From NCBI RefSeq assembly GCF_963583255.1, contig NC_084813.1, positions 5,566,001 to 5,630,000 of the forward strand: a stretch of 64,000 nucleotides of DNA, given 5' to 3'. Positions 11,930-22,789 of this stretch are shown piece by piece. The position numbers and the translations under genes are program-made. Numbering within the stretch: the stretch's first letter is position 1; each line of letters starts with the position of its first letter. The notes beneath the pieces were generated by a model, which was not told the DNA's origin, ran no database searches, and worked only from the letters and a program-made list of their open reading frames with translations. Origin of the DNA: Pyrus communis (taxonomy: Eukaryota; Streptophyta; Magnoliopsida; Rosales; Rosaceae).

Positions 11930-14830
11930 GGAATGTCCACCTGAACTCCGAATCGAGTCATGTTGGCCGATACTAGGAGGGTGACAAAGCCATAAAATGC
12001 ACTGATGTGGAATTGTGAGTAAATTTAACCCTAAAAGTGCCTAAAAGTATGAGTGCGCTGGTGAGCGGGAGTGAACCCAATTCACACTTGATGTTAGAGT
12101 ACAAGTAAAGTACAATAAAAGTAGGACATGAATTATATTGTCGAAGGTAATCACCTAGAGGGGCGAAAAATAAGGGTGAGTGGGTCTAAAAATAAAGCTT
12201 TATAAAAACCTTTTTGAAAATTTTATAACCCCTCGCCATAAAACAGATATAATTTCCAAATTATACATACTACATATAGTATAAAAATGCTTGCCATAGC
12301 CAACAGTATTTCAAGGATGCCAAATGTCACAACTTTTGTAAATAAATACTTGATATTCGTAATCACATATTTTCGCATAAATAAACATATCACATTGAGT
12401 GCTCATCGACACATGCTGACACACGAGTTTATGCAAATGTATTCTGACATGAACATGAGTGGGTGTAATAATGATATACAATCTAGTACTACAATCATGT
12501 GAAGACTTGCACTATACGTAGCACATACCATCCGGAGTTGCCTATTGCAACCTGTACGACAGGACTGACACCTACAATGGATCCAAAGTGAGCATACGGT
12601 GCGATGTGCACATACACGTGAAATGCTGACCCTGGCCTGAGCGAGTACTAACACCGATGCAGCAAATGATGAGCAGATAACATAAATGTAGGCATGCCAC
12701 GATGACTTGATAACTCTAGTCAACATCACATTATTTATGAACATAAATATAATTAAGGCATCTCCTTATAGTAAGCTTACCTAAGCATCCCATAGGATTA
12801 TTTCATACTTTCCCAACCATAAGGCATTTCTTATAAACGTCATTTTAATCATGGCAATCACGTAGAGAATTTATTTATAAATGTATATATGGAAACTAAC
12901 CAATATATATATATATATAGAGGTGTGTTATCCACACACCCCATTTTACTTTTCACACACTCCTTGATAATTTATGTTCATTGATCTTCTTCAATTTATT
13001 TGATCCGACGGCCGAAAATTAAAAAGGTGTATGAGAAGTAAAATGGGATGTGTGGATATCACACCCCTATATATATATATATCAAGGAAAAGATCCACTC
13101 ACATTTCATGTCGTCGAATCGAACCTGCCTCGTAGCATCGAGAGTCCTTGTGATGCGTTTTGCCTAGAAATGAAACCATTTATGTACATACGTAACATAC
13201 TAATGTATAAACGCATTTTCGTACAAAGTTTAGCTAATAAAGAAACTATTTTAAAATGGTCGAATTTCGGAAAACGGAGGGCGGATTCGGATCCAGCACG
13301 TCGAGAAACCAAGGGGCCTCGGGTTCCTCCCAGCGCCGCCGCACGCCCCGCCACAAGTGGCTGCACTGGCAGCCACACGCCCACGCGCCGACAACCCTCA
13401 CGCGTTCATGCGCGCCCACGCATTTGCGAGTACGTATGTACCTGCCTTCCTCGCGAGTTCCTGCAATTTTGCAGGTTTTTGGTCCAACTTCCAGAGCTCC
13501 TATCAAGCTTGATTCTCTACCAAAATCAATAATTCAAAATCCATGTTGCAGTTAGAAATGTAGGGAACAAAACTATACCAAATTAGGGTCAAGTTAGTGT
13601 CGGTGTTGGTAAAAAAAAAAAGGCCTGAAAGTGGCCAAATGACCACGGATCCTAGTTTTCCAGAAATTTGGGAAATTTCATCCCAACATTTAGAGCTAAT
13701 TTCTAGCTCGCTACCCAACCATTTTCAGTGTTCTACCTATTTATTTGAATCTCGTAAGGAGGGGAACATGATCACACCATCATGAGGTCAAAAAATGATC
13801 GCAGACGGCCAGAAAAACGCCTTGAATATAGCTTGATCTCACGGTCCAATTTCCATAATTATGGGAAAACTTCCCCCTTTTAGTTTCTGTATCAAAACCT
13901 CATCAAATCAGACACCTAGTGATCTAAAGGTCATTTCTAGATCACGAAAGGGATAAAAGGAGTTGATTCAATGCTTACCCAATGTCGGAGAATGAAGGAT
14001 CTTTCCGGAGTTCGCAAGGTTAGGTGTGCTACTGCTGCTATGCAGTGGTTTGTGTTTCTATGCATGTGTGCACCGATGATGGAAGAGAGAAAACATAGGA
14101 GAGGGGGAGAGAGAGTGAAACGTGCTGGTGTGGTGGCCTGAGGACTCGTCGGAGTGGCGATGGTCGTACATTGCTGGGGAGATGGCTCGGTGTTGCTACA
14201 CCTTCTGTGCAATGCACGTAGCTAAGAGAGGGAGAGGAAGAGATGTTGAAGGAGTATCCACGTTGATGGTGACTTGTTACCAGGTTTGCAACAACGGCTG
14301 GTTTCAACTGGGCTCGTCGGAGGAGATGGAGTCGGATAGAAGTCGGCTGTTTTGTGTTGCATAGAAAGTGTAGAGAGAGAGTTGAAAAGAAAAGGTGAGG
14401 GATGAGAGAGTATAGGAGAGATAGGGTGAGGGAATCCGAGAGAATGGGAAGACACGGGATTGGGGGGAAAAGGTGTGGGAAGCACTGGACGGAAATTCAA
14501 GGAATAATATTAAAATAATAGAGAGCCAAATATTTAGGATGATGAAATTATTAAAATGCTCTTCGACTTCGTAAGTCCGTAAAATTTTCATTGCAATTTT
14601 GAATTCAATTCCACTTGCGCCTACGCGTTTGTAGTGACAAGCACTATGAGGATATGCTAAAATAATGTTTCATACGTCTCCCAATACGATGGTCAACGAA
14701 AGTCAACTATCATTGCCTCAAAGGCATTTCCGTCAATTCACTCTTTTAAAATTAATAAAATTGTAAAAATTAGGGAAGGATTTTCACACTAAAACCCTAA
14801 GACCCTAAGACGCTCTCATAGAGAAACAAG
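11930..14830. mobile_element. Degenerate retroelement-derived block (LTR-like)
   Basis: A compositionally mixed, non-coding stretch: AT-rich ends around a GC-rich patch at 13260-13440 made of CGCG/CCACGCG-type strings, then a purine-rich part at 14080-14480. Such mosaic texture is common in long gypsy-type LTRs. I could not define TG...CA ends or a target duplication, so the boundaries are approximate and the assignment is inference. Confidence 0.3.
12919..13069. mobile_element. MITE, about 150 bp, in an AT microsatellite
   Basis: The terminal inverted repeats are about 45 bp. The left reads GAGGTGTGTTATCCACACAC and the right, reverse-complemented, AGGGGTGTGATATCCACACA; both continue into CCATTTTACTT. 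The element sits between two (AT)n tracts, consistent with insertion at TA. The centre is AT-rich and non-coding. Confidence 0.8.
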
Positions 14831-15341
14831 CTTTTTTTTTTTTTAGTGATAAATCAGCGTATTGACACAAAAGTTTCAGGAAAATCGGTTTAAAACTTTC
14901 GAGAAACTTTCAAGAAAATTTGTTTGAAAGTTTCACAAAAGGATTCAGGGTTGGTCCTGAATGTTTTAAGGCTCTGGGTGACCCAAAAAATGAGTCCCAA
15001 TTTCATAAGAAAAATTATCTGTTTCATATGTAAAATTTCGATAAAATTATACTTAAAAAAAAAAAAAAAAAAAAACACTTTATACACGATAATTTAGAAA
15101 CATAGAAAAATAATTTATTTTGTATTGAGATAAGGAAACAAAAAAGCCCTGGGCTTACAAGTAGAAAAATGACGAGTTTTGTTTCCCTTCTATATGAACG
15201 TCTAAAGTGTTCTTATATAAATCGTGATGTGTTTCTTCTTATTTACTAATTTTGTCAATATGGGACTAAATAGAATATATTTTCGAGTCTTTAATTGATA
15301 TGTATAAGCAATGATGAGCACTAAATTAAATATATTGGTGA

Positions 15342-15735
15342 TATCACATCCTAGTCCGCATAGTAATATATTGTCCGCTTTGGGCCACGCCTCACGGATT
15401 TGTTCTTGGGCTTCCACCCAAAACCGTCTTACTATAGGGAGGCGGTCATGTACATATAAGGCACATCACCCCCTCTCCCCCGGCGCGATATGGGATCTTA
15501 TAATCCACCCACCTCAGGGGCCCAACGTCCTCGTTGGCACACTTTCGCCCGGGGAGTGACTATGATGCCAAATTTTCACATCCCAGTCCGCATAGTAAGA
15601 TATTGTTCGCTTTGGGCCACGCCCTCATGGATTTGTTGTTGGGCTTCCACCCAAAATGCATCTTATTATAGGGAGGTGGGCATGTACAAATAAGGCACAT
15701 CACCCCTTCTCCCCTGGGCTATATGGGATATTACA
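15342..15735 (-). mobile_element. TRIM: 394-bp two-LTR mini-retrotransposon
   Basis: Two direct repeats (15342-15502 and 15574-15735, about 161 bp each) share CACATCC, then CCGCATAGTA, GCTTTGGGCCACGCC, GGGCTTCCACCCAAAA and AAGGCACATCACCCC. The interior is only 71 bp. Read on the minus strand it starts TTTGGCATCATAGTC, a decayed version of the initiator-tRNA-Met primer site TGGTATCAGAG, and ends with a purine tract GAGGTGGGTGGA before the 3' LTR. The flanks GGTGA (15337-15341) and AGTGA (15736-15740) match at four of five bases. The interior resembles that of Cassandra TRIMs, but the LTR carries no recognisable 5S rRNA insert. It has no coding capacity and would need trans mobilisation. Confidence 0.8.
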
Positions 15736-15870
15736 AGTGACACGTCATATGATTTGTAAATTTGGTCTGCGCATTACTCTTTATTTAAGGTTAGACTTGA
15801 ATTGGAATGAATGTTTGCAACCCACATAACTACTAGCTAGTAACTAAAAAGAAAAGAATAACCACATGCA

Positions 15871-16165
15871 AATTCGTAAAAATTGGAAAAAATAAACATG
15901 CACATAACATTTTGAACTCAAGATCTCTCGTTTTAAATAACAAAAACCACAATTACTGATTAAACTTTTTGATCATATGAAAATTTTTATAAATTTATAC
16001 TATTATGAAAAGAAATTCATAAAAATTGAAAAGTAAATAAATGCACATAGTATTTCGAACCCGGGACCTCCTCCTTAATTTTAAATAAAATAAAACCACC
16101 ACTTCTAGTTAAACTTTTTTATTTTTTAACCAAATTTTACAAATTTATACTCTTATGAAAAAATA
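15871..16165. repeat. Two-copy approximate tandem repeat, about 145 bp
   Basis: The unit from about 15871 reads ATTCGTAAAAATTGG... and continues through GCACATA, TTTTGAAC, AAACTTTTT and ATTTATACT to TTATGAAAA. The unit from about 16015 repeats the same order with many substitutions. The divergence points to an old duplication. Confidence 0.65.
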
Positions 16166-16369
16166 TATAAATATATTGTCCTAATAATTATGGTGCTCTC
16201 AATTTCTTTCGGCCCCGAACGGTCCCCTAACCCGCACTAGGCCAGGCTAGCCCTGTTATAACTTTGTCACCCTCCGAGTGTCTGCTAGCATGCCTCGATT
16301 TCAATGTTCATTTCGGATATCTAGGTAAGAGTGTATCATCATGAGTGTTTAATTTGAAAGTTGATACAA

Positions 16370-16488
16370 GTGGCCCTCTACCACAGTGGTGGAGAGGAAT
16401 GTTGCCCTTGCACCTCGGCTTGAGTTCGAATCCCGTTGGTTTCCTAATCTAACAAATCTATCGTTTGAATTAAAAAAAAAAAAAAAAA
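16370..16488 (+). mobile_element. tRNA-derived SINE
   Basis: About 120 bp with an A-box-like segment (ACCACAGTGGTGGAGAGG), a good RNA polymerase III B-box (GAGTTCGAATCCCG) about 40 bp downstream, and a terminal A-tract at about 16471-16488. The flanks GTTGATACAA on the left and GCTGATAAAT after the A-tract look like a decayed target duplication. Confidence 0.7.
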
Positions 16489-17670
16489 GCTGATAAATAG
16501 CATTACATATGAGAATCACATGTAAAGAACCATCTACCCCTTGATTCTCCTTTATCCCGTTCAAATATCAGGAATTAAGGTGATGAGTTATGTCAATCTC
16601 ACAATTTTAGCAATAATAATAATAATAAAAGGCGTATAAAAAGTGAAAAATAATGTATATAAGTCTTTTCCCTAAATTAAAATTAGAATGAACAAATCAA
16701 TCAGTGATACATAATAAGACTTATAAAACAAACTGGTGACCTATTCTATACAGTTGGACTTTCGCTTGGTTCCTAATAAAAAATGTAAGTCAGTTATATT
16801 TTGTTAAAGAACGTACATGTGAAACATAGTATTCTATACAACTTTTTTCTCTTAGACAATATATCGATATCATTTAACTATGGGACATGAATTTTAGCTA
16901 TGTCATATAATGAGATAACTATTAGTCTCAAATTCGCCACCAACTAGAAGCAAACTTAAAATATTTTATTTACTAATAAACAAAAACATTGCTAAACAGA
17001 GAGCACCTAAATTTCTTTAGAATGATTACAAAAGTACTTTCACAATGAAATAACATAATCACAACAAAGTTGTGCTACCACAATGAAACCAGCAACCATC
17101 AGAAGCCTTTAAGGAAAATGATTCTCTTTTTCATTTTTTTCTACTTTTATAAAAATGAGAATTAGTTGTGAGGCCAACACTACATTGAACTTTAAACCGT
17201 CTATTTTTCAACTTGCACCTCATAGATTATCCTTACAAAATATTAGCCAAATTGGAAATATTTGAGGCATCTAATTAAGTTCAAAGAATATCAGCAGTCA
17301 GTTCAGTGTTGTCTCGCTTAAATTTATTAATAAAACCTTGGCGGCGAACTCAATTTGGGAAAAAATATTCGGTTTATGCTTGTCCTAGATCGGTTCATGC
17401 CGGTTTACGGTTCTAACCAATATATATATATATTTATTCTTCTACTTCCAATACCAAACACATATTTCAACCACAAATCCAAACAAATTTGAGTTCCCAC
17501 TACTAGATCTACAAGATTGTGATCGGCAAATGAAAAGCATACATTTATAATGTCTCAGATCAAGACCAAAGTGTACATTCTAAACTAAAACTAAAGTGTA
17601 TATAACGCATAAGATACTAGAAAAGAATGAAGAAAAATAAAGTAGAGGGACATATGTGACAAAACAATAA

Positions 17671-18543
17671 GGTACCGTTTGGTAAATGGGACGGGACGGA
17701 ACGGAGTGGGACGAGGCATTCTGTCCCACGTTTGGTGCGCCTAAAACAGGTGGAACGCGTTGTTTCACGGGACAAGTTTTGGGTGATTTTTAGTTCCGCC
17801 TCCCCCCTAGAACGACTTGTTCCACCTCCGTGGAACACACATTTATAACATTTTAAGACAAAAATACCCCTTGTCTTTTTCAATATTTACACCATTTAAA
17901 TCATACAACAAACGCTAACTATCATCTTCTCTTCTCTGCCGCTGTGAACTTCTTCAGCTCTGCATCTCCCCTTCACAACCTTCCTCCTCATCCTCTTCCG
18001 TGTAGCCTCTTTGTGAACTTCAGCTCTGCATTTTCGTTCCAGGTTCGATATAATTGTGATTGTGTAGCCTCTCGGTCTCTCTTTCTTTATATTTTGTAGG
18101 GCTTCGATCTGCCCAATACAGCATCTGCAATTGAAAATAAAAAAAATTGCTTACAGGAGGTCCTTTAATTAATTTTGATGTAAACTTGAAGTGGCATTAT
18201 TATTCTTTTCTAATTTGCTTGTTTCGAGTTCATTAACACCTAGTTCCTAATTCTGCTGAATTTCTTTGTATTTTGTAGTACTTTGATCTGCCCAATACTG
18301 CATCTGCAACCAAAGATCCGCCTTTGTTTATCTGCTTCCGCTCCCCTTATTGAGCTTGTTTTGATTTCGTTGTCTTTTGGTTCCGTTCTCCGTCTTGCGC
18401 ACCAAACGCAGAACTGAACAACTCTCATGTTCTGTCCTACGCATACCAAACATAACATGAAACCACTTTTCCGTCCCGTCCTGTCCCATCCCATCCCGTC
18501 CCTTTCCGTTTCGTCTCGTCTCGTCTACGTACCAAACGGTACC
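17671..18543. mobile_element. PIF/Harbinger-type non-autonomous element, 873 bp
   Basis: The ends are inverted repeats: left GGTACCGTTTGGTAAATGGG; right, reverse-complemented, GGTACCGTTTGGTACGTAG. They continue into GGGACGGGACGG-like tracts and later TTTGGTGCG on both sides. The flanking trinucleotide is TAA on both sides (17668-17670 and 18544-18546), which fits Harbinger target duplication. No transposase frame is present. The interior contains C/T-rich sequence that looks like a plant 5' UTR (about 17930-18010), and a segment CTTCGATCTGCCCAATACAG at about 18100 that recurs, slightly changed, about 180 bp later. Confidence 0.7.
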
Positions 18544-19353
18544 TAAAGGAGGGGGAGAGAAGTGGAGAAAATATTGGGCTTATGCACATGGCCTTCTAAG
18601 AAAAATGACTTATCTATATAAAATATAATATAAAATAATAATTTATATTAAAAGATGTTCGGTCTGATTTTTCCGGTTCTTAGCATTTCCAAACAAGTAC
18701 TGATTTGAGACGTTCCAGTTCGGTTTTTGTTTCGGCTTTGAAAATTTTGGTAACACAATTTTTTTATCACGGTTCGAATTGGTTTTGCGGTTTGACGGTT
18801 TTTCTGCCCACCTTTAATTGTGGTTGAGGAATCAACATATTATGGTTTAAGAAGAGTGGAAAATAAAATTTTATATATAAAAAAAAAACTTATTTTGTAC
18901 TCTAAAACTTTCATTTTACATTCAAAATATTTATATTTTAATTTTTTTTTTTATAAAAAGTACAAAATAAAAATTTTATATTGTCAACAATAATTCTCTA
19001 AAATATTACTTTAATTAATTATATTCATTCATCTCATCTGGCTGGGCACTTTCCTTCTTTCTCTTAACCAAAACCGAAAAATAATGATATTGTTTCCTTT
19101 ATCCTAAAAAAGTTTTAATTGAAATAAGAAACCCACTACATTCCGTAATGATTGTACGTTACTTTCTCCCAAAAAATTCAAATTTTAAAAAGTGGATGAG
19201 ACTGAGACCAGCTCAGACTTGTAACCAATCAGGGATAACCCTGTTTCCCCTGTAATACCACTCACATCAATTTCATATTAAATTTCATATCCATATTTCG
19301 TATCAATATTATAAAATATTATATTATTAAATTTAAAGTGACGTAGAATTCAT

Positions 19354-19370
19354 GAGAGAGAGAGAGAGAG
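19354..19370 (+). repeat. (GA)n microsatellite upstream of the DeSI-like gene
   Basis: A perfect GA run about 430 bp upstream of the ATG at 19797, probably in the promoter or 5' UTR. GA tracts are common near plant transcription starts; no function can be inferred. Confidence 0.8.
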
Positions 19371-19796
19371 TTCTACTTTTGAGTGTGTTTGAGCAGTTCT
19401 CTTTCACAGATCCCAGATTTTTATAACACAGCACCAACCATTTTCTTATTAAAAAAAGCCAAGAGCTGCGGCAGCACCACCTCTCACATTCACTTTGTGG
19501 AACCCATCATCCATCAGCAGAAGATTCTCCAATTTCTCCTCTCCCACTAGAAAAATCACCAGAAAATCAAAAACCCATTAATTTTTGGAAGCAAAGAAGA
19601 AAACCCATGATTTGGAATCCGAAAAGCAACTCGGAAATTGTATTGTAATTCGATGACATTCTTGTTGGAGGATGATGTTGTTGTATAATGAGAGGCAGTG
19701 ATGGTGGTGGTGGTTGTGCAGCTGAAAATGTCACTTTTTAGTCTGTGAGACTCTGAGTGCAGCAGCAGAAGAGAAGAGGAAGAAACGAGAGTGAAA

Positions 19797-21304
19797 ATGT
19801 TGTGTAAAAAGAGTGGGTGCAGAACTGCCATTGAGGAGGAGGAGGACCGTGGATCGGTACCTGTGTACCTCAATGTCTACGATCTCACACCTTTTAATGG
19901 CTACGCTTATTGGCTTGGCCTTGGAGTTTACCATTCTGGTGTACAAGGTTAGTTCTACCAACTTTACTTTGTGTTTGGCTGGTGAGAAAATGTGCATAAT
20001 TATGTTTGGCAGATGTGAAAATGCGGAAATTTGTTGGTTGCTCTTTGGCTTGGCCTGTATTCTGTTTAAGATGTATGTGGTTCAGTTGGATTAGATTGTG
20101 GATTTTGATCTAAAAAAAAACAAAACTTTAGGTATTGAATTAGCAATACAAGATAAAAGATTGATGTGAGCCATTGAACTTCTCGAATCCGGAAACATTA
20201 TTGGTAGTGTGATTCATAGCTACTAATTTCCTTACCAGCTTCTGGTAAGAAATTCGTGAATTCGTTTTCACTTCTTGTTTCCAAGTACAATGAGCTTTAC
20301 TTGGTTTCCGATATGTTTTTCCATTTACTTGTATTTTTTTTCGATGTTCATGGAGGTTTTTGACTGGATTCACTTGTGCAGTACACGGTGTGGAGTATGC
20401 GTTCGGAGCTCATGAGTTTCCAACATCTGGAATTTTTGAAGGAGAGCCGAAAAAGTGTGACGGGTTTACATTTAGGAAATCAATTTTGATCGGGAAGACG
20501 GATGTTGGGCCTTTAGAGGTGAGGGCAGTGTTGGAAGACCTTGCAGCGAATTACAGAGGCAATGCCTACAATTTGATCACCAAGAACTGCAACCACTTCT
20601 GCAATGATGCATGTATCACATTGACTGGAAATCCAATTCCAAGTTGGGTTAATCGGCTTGCCAGAATCGGTAGGAATTATTTGCTTCGATTTATCTAGTT
20701 TCTATGGATCATTTTAGTCATGAAACTTGCATAGTTCGGAGGTATTGCTTTGCTGACCTTTCCTTGTATATTTCGTCAAATTGACAACGAAAAGTGCAAA
20801 TTTTGATAACGACCTTAGAGCTCATCTATGGCTCATCTATGAAAAGGTAGAAGTAGCTAGAATGCACTTAGAACTCATCTCCGAAAAAATAATCTTCTCA
20901 GAAAATGCTGCATTCCACTACCAAAAATTGAGCCTAATACTATTTGAATGTTTCGATCCTTGAAAGCATCCATTTCCAAAGAAATGAGCTTGCTTTGTTT
21001 GTTAATAGTTATGTGGTTTTAACACTATTCATAACCAATCATTCCTTATTGTGCAGGGTTCCTCTGCAATTGTGTTCTTCCTGTGACTTTAAATGCGGCC
21101 AAAGTTCACAGAATCGAAGATAAGGCAGATGAAGGAGACAAGGACAAGTTAACAAATCAGTCACACAATGCGGCAAAATTGTCTAACTCTCCTTCATCTT
21201 CATCATCCTCTCCTTCTGGCACAACATTCCGCAGGGGTCGAAGCCGAACAAGACGCCCTCGTCCTCCCCCTTCGCCCTTGATTATTGCTTCTTCATCCTC
21301 TTGA
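19797..21304 (+). CDS. DeSI-like PPPDE thiol peptidase
   Basis: Three exons: 19797-19947, 20382-20669 and 21057-21304, with GT-AG introns in matching phase; 228 residues. An earlier ATG at about 19728 meets a stop after six codons, which supports 19797. The PPPDE fold spans about residues 21-145: VYLNVYDLTPFNG, then WLGLGVYHSGV with the probable catalytic His46, HGVEYAFGAHEF, and NLITKNCNHFCND with the probable catalytic Cys120. The ending SWVNRLARIG and FLCNCVLPVTLN is typical of plant members. Beyond residue 175 is a low-complexity Ser-rich and Arg/Pro-rich tail (SPSSSSSSPSG, RGRSRTRRPRPPP). Animal DeSI proteins remove SUMO or act as acyl hydrolases; the plant substrate is unknown. Both catalytic residues are present and no lesion is seen. 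Confidence 0.95.
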
Positions 21305-22789
21305 TGGTTGAAATTCGCAGCAGAGTTTATTTATTTTCTAGAACATTGCTCAAAGATAAGAAGCAAAGTCAAGTTCTTGTTTCTGTTATCTTTCATTCTT
21401 TTGCTGCGATCTTCAATATTTTGGCAAGTGATTTTCTGCCCTGCAAAGTTTTAAGTTGGCATCATCCTTCTGTGGTTTTCTTCTACCCGACTCTGAGGTG
21501 GTGTTGTAAAAAACATTATGATAAATGTCAATAACGCATCGATAGTTGTTGGAATAAATATACTGTGACATGTTGTCGATGCATTATTGGAATTCTATAT
21601 TTTTGTGGTTTAAAAGTGTTGCTTTAGGAAAGTAAAATCTATACCAAATTCATAAAGATTAAGGAAAGTGAGTTTGAATTCCGTTCGCCGTAGATTAGAG
21701 TAGTTTTTATACGGCTTTATGAAAAACAAAAATGTGAAGGGTGAGGTTTTCTTGAAGGAGGTTCACTTTGTGATACAGAGAGCCTACAACCGGGAACCTT
21801 GTGCTCCCTCCCACAGGATAGTGTCCAAGTGCTTTTGTTTAAAGTTGCTTTTCCAATAGGAAAAGCAAGTTGAAGGCCCCACAAATAACGTGCCCTGGAG
21901 GCCTTCACGTTCGTGTACTATTCCTGATTTGGTACTATTCGAAATGAAATTCGGTCCCTTTTCTTTGTTCCTTTGACTTCTTCGTCTCAATGTCCTCATT
22001 TCCCCGTGTTTGACTCAATTAGGTTAACAAATACACAACTACTTTATGACTTGTTGGACCAAATTGCGCAAATTTTCGTGTATAGTTGAGGCATTGCTTA
22101 CATGCAGGTCTCACTGTTCCAAGAGGATCTTATATGACCACAAAATTGTGAGAGCCTCGTTGTGCCAACGCTCTCCTACCCTCAAGTTCGAATCTTTTGC
22201 CGTGTCTCTGACTCCATTATGATCCTACCACTAAATCTCAAACAATTACACAGGCAAATTCGTGTTCTTTGCTGATCAATGGAACGTATCCGATATACCC
22301 AATAATCTCTCCACGCAGTTCAACATGGATTATGATATAAAACAGTGATAACACCAAATCCCAATTTTCACAAGTGCTTTTATTCTATCAAACACATTCA
22401 TGATAAAATCTCTCCACACTAAAATAGCATAATTCAATGGCCTCAACTCAATCACCTCAAGTACCTTACAGCGTTAATTGGATATTAAACAGAGTAAACT
22501 ATGGAAGCTGTGCTATAACATTCCCCGGACTTTCGGAATTATATTCATATCACAAACATGCAATTTCCAAAGGGTAAATCCTATATTTGCAAGAAAAGAA
22601 AATGAACAAAAGTAAATTCCTGAGGCCATTTGATTGTGTTGTCTAAACTGTCCTGCAAAAAGGCCAATCACAATTCAATTTAGGGTCGGTGCGAAAATAA
22701 ACATCTCACGGTGAGAAAACAAGGATTCGAAGAGGGCTTCACCAACAATTGTAGGGTTTACAGCAGAGACTCAGGTTCACCGAAAATTA
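21305..22789. other. Convergent 3' region between two genes
   Basis: Contains the 3' UTRs of the DeSI-like (+) and DCN1-like (-) genes. A tRNA-like AAGTTCGAATCTT near 22185 lacks an A-box partner and is not called. No gene was recognised. Confidence 0.6.

Larger units (their letters stand above)
11230..19790. other. Repeat-rich intergenic block
   Basis: No protein gene was recognised in this 8.5 kb. It holds a retroelement-derived block with a nested MITE, a TRIM, an approximate tandem repeat, a SINE and a Harbinger-type element, each listed separately. Long open frames in the GC-rich patch 13050-13560 occur on both strands and have no family resemblance. Confidence 0.65.

Noticed and set aside
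13050..13560. Open frames of 86-160 codons on both strands
   Set aside because: They come from a GC-rich, stop-poor patch inside retroelement-like DNA. Frames overlap on both strands, with no domain and no splice context.
15342..15735. 5S rRNA-bearing Cassandra LTR
   Set aside because: I looked for the 5S-type segments in the LTR and did not see them; kept only as a TRIM.
19556..19997. Minus-strand frames of 88-105 codons opposite the DeSI-like first exon
   Set aside because: They are shadows of the 5' UTR and exon 1 of the plus-strand gene. Low complexity (Ser and Thr runs).
22140..22260. Possible tRNA or SINE (AAGTTCGAATCTT)
   Set aside because: Only a B-box-like string; no A-box at the right distance, no cloverleaf and no A-tail.
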